Assembly (NCBI RefSeq): GCF_026230105.1
Contig: NC_079485.1
Span: 15,446,872-15,510,871 of the forward strand
Direction of reading: 5' to 3'
Source of the DNA: Diorhabda sublineata
Lineage: Eukaryota; Arthropoda; Insecta; Coleoptera; Chrysomelidae
DNA: 64,000 nt
The notes under the pieces are model-generated. The model was not told the origin of the DNA. It saw nothing but the letters and a program-made list of their open reading frames with translations, and made no database searches. Shown here piece by piece: positions 62,178 through 64,000 of the stretch. Each line of letters begins with the position of its first letter. The first letter of the stretch is position 1. Made by a program: the position numbers and the translations under genes.

Positions 62178-63306
62178 TGTTATATATCCTTGGGGTGCAC
62201 GAGGCCTGGGCAGCGCCATCTATTGAGCAGTCATGACACAAGGCGCCGGCCATGTTGTTGATGTGTTTCAAGGAGAAAGGACATACCGGAGCATTGCTAG
62301 CGATTATTGTTTGATGAAGTATTTTGTTTGAGGATATATAATGAGAAATTGACTGTGTGATTGTGGCCCGTTTAAGTTGAGGTACGAAGATATGGAGAAA
62401 GATATGACCAGTGGCTACGCGTGGCCAAATTGGACAGACTAGAGAACCTAGTTTTCCACACGAACTTTACAACCAAAAAATTAAAAGAGTTGAGAAGCTC
62501 ATAATTTCCTCACCTCTAACTCCTCGTGAAAGTGCTGTCAGAGGAATGTGTGATAGTGCTTAACAAGGTTTGTATTCCACTTGTTGTGCATGCGGCACCA
62601 TAGTGTTCTTATTTCCTCTTTTTCGTCTGGAATCACGATTTAACTCTTATCACATTTTGTCTTCATGTCAGAATAACTTCTCACTTTCATTGCTTTTAAT
62701 TCTCTTAAATCATTTTATGTGTATCCCTATATATTTCCACTAAATTTCAATTTCCCTGCTGAAATTTGTGTCTTGCGCGTCTAGGAGTAATTGAGATTTT
62801 TTATCAGATATTTAGATATCCAACTAATAAATTCAGAGTCTCAGATCATCTTTGGATATGGATATGGATTAGTGATCCTTGTAGAGTAGATGTAAAAGGA
62901 ATTTGAGTAATTAGTACTTGGTATTATTCTTCACTCCTCTTTCCATCAATCTAGTCTTTTAAAAAGACTAAATTTGGCGTAATATTAAATAACAGTTGAT
63001 GTACATGAGCGGTCGGATTGTTGATAGAAATTTCATGCACCCCACGACTCATTTTTTAGTATGTCAAGGTATTTATCTGTCCTATAAATACAGTTCACTA
63101 CAGCCTAGTTCACTATTTTTCAGTAATTCTTTAAAAAAGTTAAAAGACAAAGGTATGGTGTCATGATCACCCTGGTTTGTTTACGAAAAACGCATCAACA
63201 ATATGGCCGACGCCCAGTTGTCGTATCTGACTGCTAGATGGCGCTCGCGTCATAGAGGACAAAAAATGTGACCCACATGACTCGTGAACCCCAAGAATAT
63301 ATGTAA
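62178..63306. mobile_element. Non-autonomous DNA transposon with inverted ends of about 100 bp
   Basis: The left arm (about 62,178-62,280) contains TATATCCTTGGGGTGCACGA, AGCGCCATCTA and GCCGGCCATGTTGTTGATG. The right arm (about 63,165-63,306) contains CATCAACAATATGGCCGACG, TAGATGGCGCTCGCG and TCGTGAACCCCAAGAATAT, the complements in reverse order. The interior shows no transposase. It lies in the DHTKD1 intron after exon 10. The minus-strand open frame at 63,167-63,376 falls mostly in the right arm. Confidence 0.75.
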
Positions 63307-63399
63307 TATATCTTTTATTACCTCCAAACTGAGGTGTGGTAGCAAATGGGCTCAAAACACCATACGAGTAATTCACAGAAATGCAATCAAATTATTATG

Positions 63400-63860
63400 A
63401 CTTCAAAATAGCAAACAGAACTGGAATAGAAGGTTCAAAACCATAAAATCTGAAAGCAAACTTATCCGATAACCAAGCAGCCATTAGAGCTCTAGGCTCC
63501 ATTATCATAAAATCTCAACTGGTTTGGGAATGCCTGGACAAGCTAAATGAGCTAGGTAAGAAGAAAGTTACTAACCAGTTACTAAAAAAATTTCCAGGGG
63601 TTGAGACAGGCATTGATACTTTTGGGAACCTATAACCTGGGAAGACCTGTTGAATGCATCAACCTAGGCAAGAATAACTAACAGGAATTCTTATCAGGGT
63701 ACTATAACCTCAATGGACACCTGAAGATGTTATGTTTAGCAGAGAGTGTAGAGATTCTCTTAAGTAGAGGACAAAACGTTTATCCTCATTCTCTCGAAAT
63801 TGAGAGACTGTGAAACTCCAGGTTATATGGAATAGAATATGAAGATCTTTAGCAGCTAGA
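63400..63860 (+). mobile_element. LINE RNase H relic (jockey/I-like), third copy
   Basis: The plus strand gives LSDNQAAIRALGSIIIKSQL and VWECLDKLNELGKKKVT, matching the SDSQAALxAL...SxLVxECxxxLxxLxxxxxVxLxWVPGH region of LINE RNase H, then a GYYNLNGHLKMLCL-like stretch matching the LTGHxxLxxHLxxMGL block of the tail. The order fits one truncated, shifted LINE end. It lies in the last visible DHTKD1 intron. Confidence 0.7.
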
Positions 63861-64000
63861 GCCATCCCATATTCTGAACTTCCTAGGAGAGTGGGATTAA
63901 TAGATCAGCTGTAAACATTGAGCATGCCCAGTGCCACAGCAACTTTTGGATTGCAGCGTATATGACACACTGAAATATATAATTTTCAGTCTGACACTTT

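Noticed and set aside
63167..63376. 69-codon minus-strand frame
   Set aside because: It falls mostly in the right arm of the inverted-repeat transposon ending at 63,306.
1..64000. CRISPR arrays, bacterial operons, tRNA and rRNA genes
   Set aside because: The DNA is eukaryotic. I saw no spaced direct repeats of CRISPR type and no convincing tRNA cloverleaf or rRNA core, although a covariance search (tRNAscan-SE, Infernal) could still find a divergent tRNA.

Overview
This is nuclear DNA from an insect. It is AT-rich, its genes are split by GT-AG introns, and the spaces between exons are packed with decayed DNA transposons, LINE tails, MITEs and one errantivirus-type retroviral remnant. A beetle would fit, but the sequence alone does not fix the order or species.

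Layout. Positions 1-11,740 hold no gene I can support, only repeats: a roughly 35-bp tandem array, a hAT-type MITE with a near-perfect 8-bp target duplication, a head-to-head foldback MITE pair, and a second tandem array of roughly 100-bp units. NDUFS5 (minus, complex I subunit) and a DUF4508/C14orf119-like gene (plus) then sit head to head around 12.1-12.9 kb. From 13.3 to 17.5 kb there are two LINE 3'-end relics.

The main gene is a ZFYVE26/spastizin homologue on the minus strand, 45,612 to 17,508. I could resolve 12 coding exons with every intron phase agreeing, giving 1,983 codons plus stop. Its introns carry two complete opposite-strand genes: an acylphosphatase at 29.6-30.3 kb, and a signal-peptide, single-membrane-span, Cys-rich protein of unknown function at 43.1-44.2 kb. 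They also carry a piggyBac-like relic, a Tc1-like relic, several MITEs, an env-only errantivirus remnant, and a 1,969-bp mariner-type element with 394-bp terminal inverted repeats inserted in a TA microsatellite.

Downstream on the plus strand are a secreted EndoU-family endoribonuclease (46.7-49.1 kb, 5 exons) and the first 10 exons of a DHTKD1 homologue (2-oxoadipate dehydrogenase E1, 52.3-61.95 kb). The 3' part of DHTKD1 lies beyond the window. Its introns hold a degenerate mariner, an R1-like LINE tail and several MITEs.

The host genes are unrelated housekeeping genes with no sign of joint function: mitochondrial respiration (NDUFS5), mitochondrial lysine/tryptophan catabolism (DHTKD1), lysosome/autophagy trafficking (ZFYVE26), acyl-phosphate hydrolysis (acylphosphatase) and RNA cleavage (EndoU). 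I found no convincing new multi-gene system. The observations most worth a second look are the acylphosphatase carrying Lys at the catalytic Arg23 position and built with a 17-bp micro-exon, the env fragment flanked by 70-bp direct repeats, the nested Cys-rich membrane protein, and a GC-AG intron in DHTKD1.
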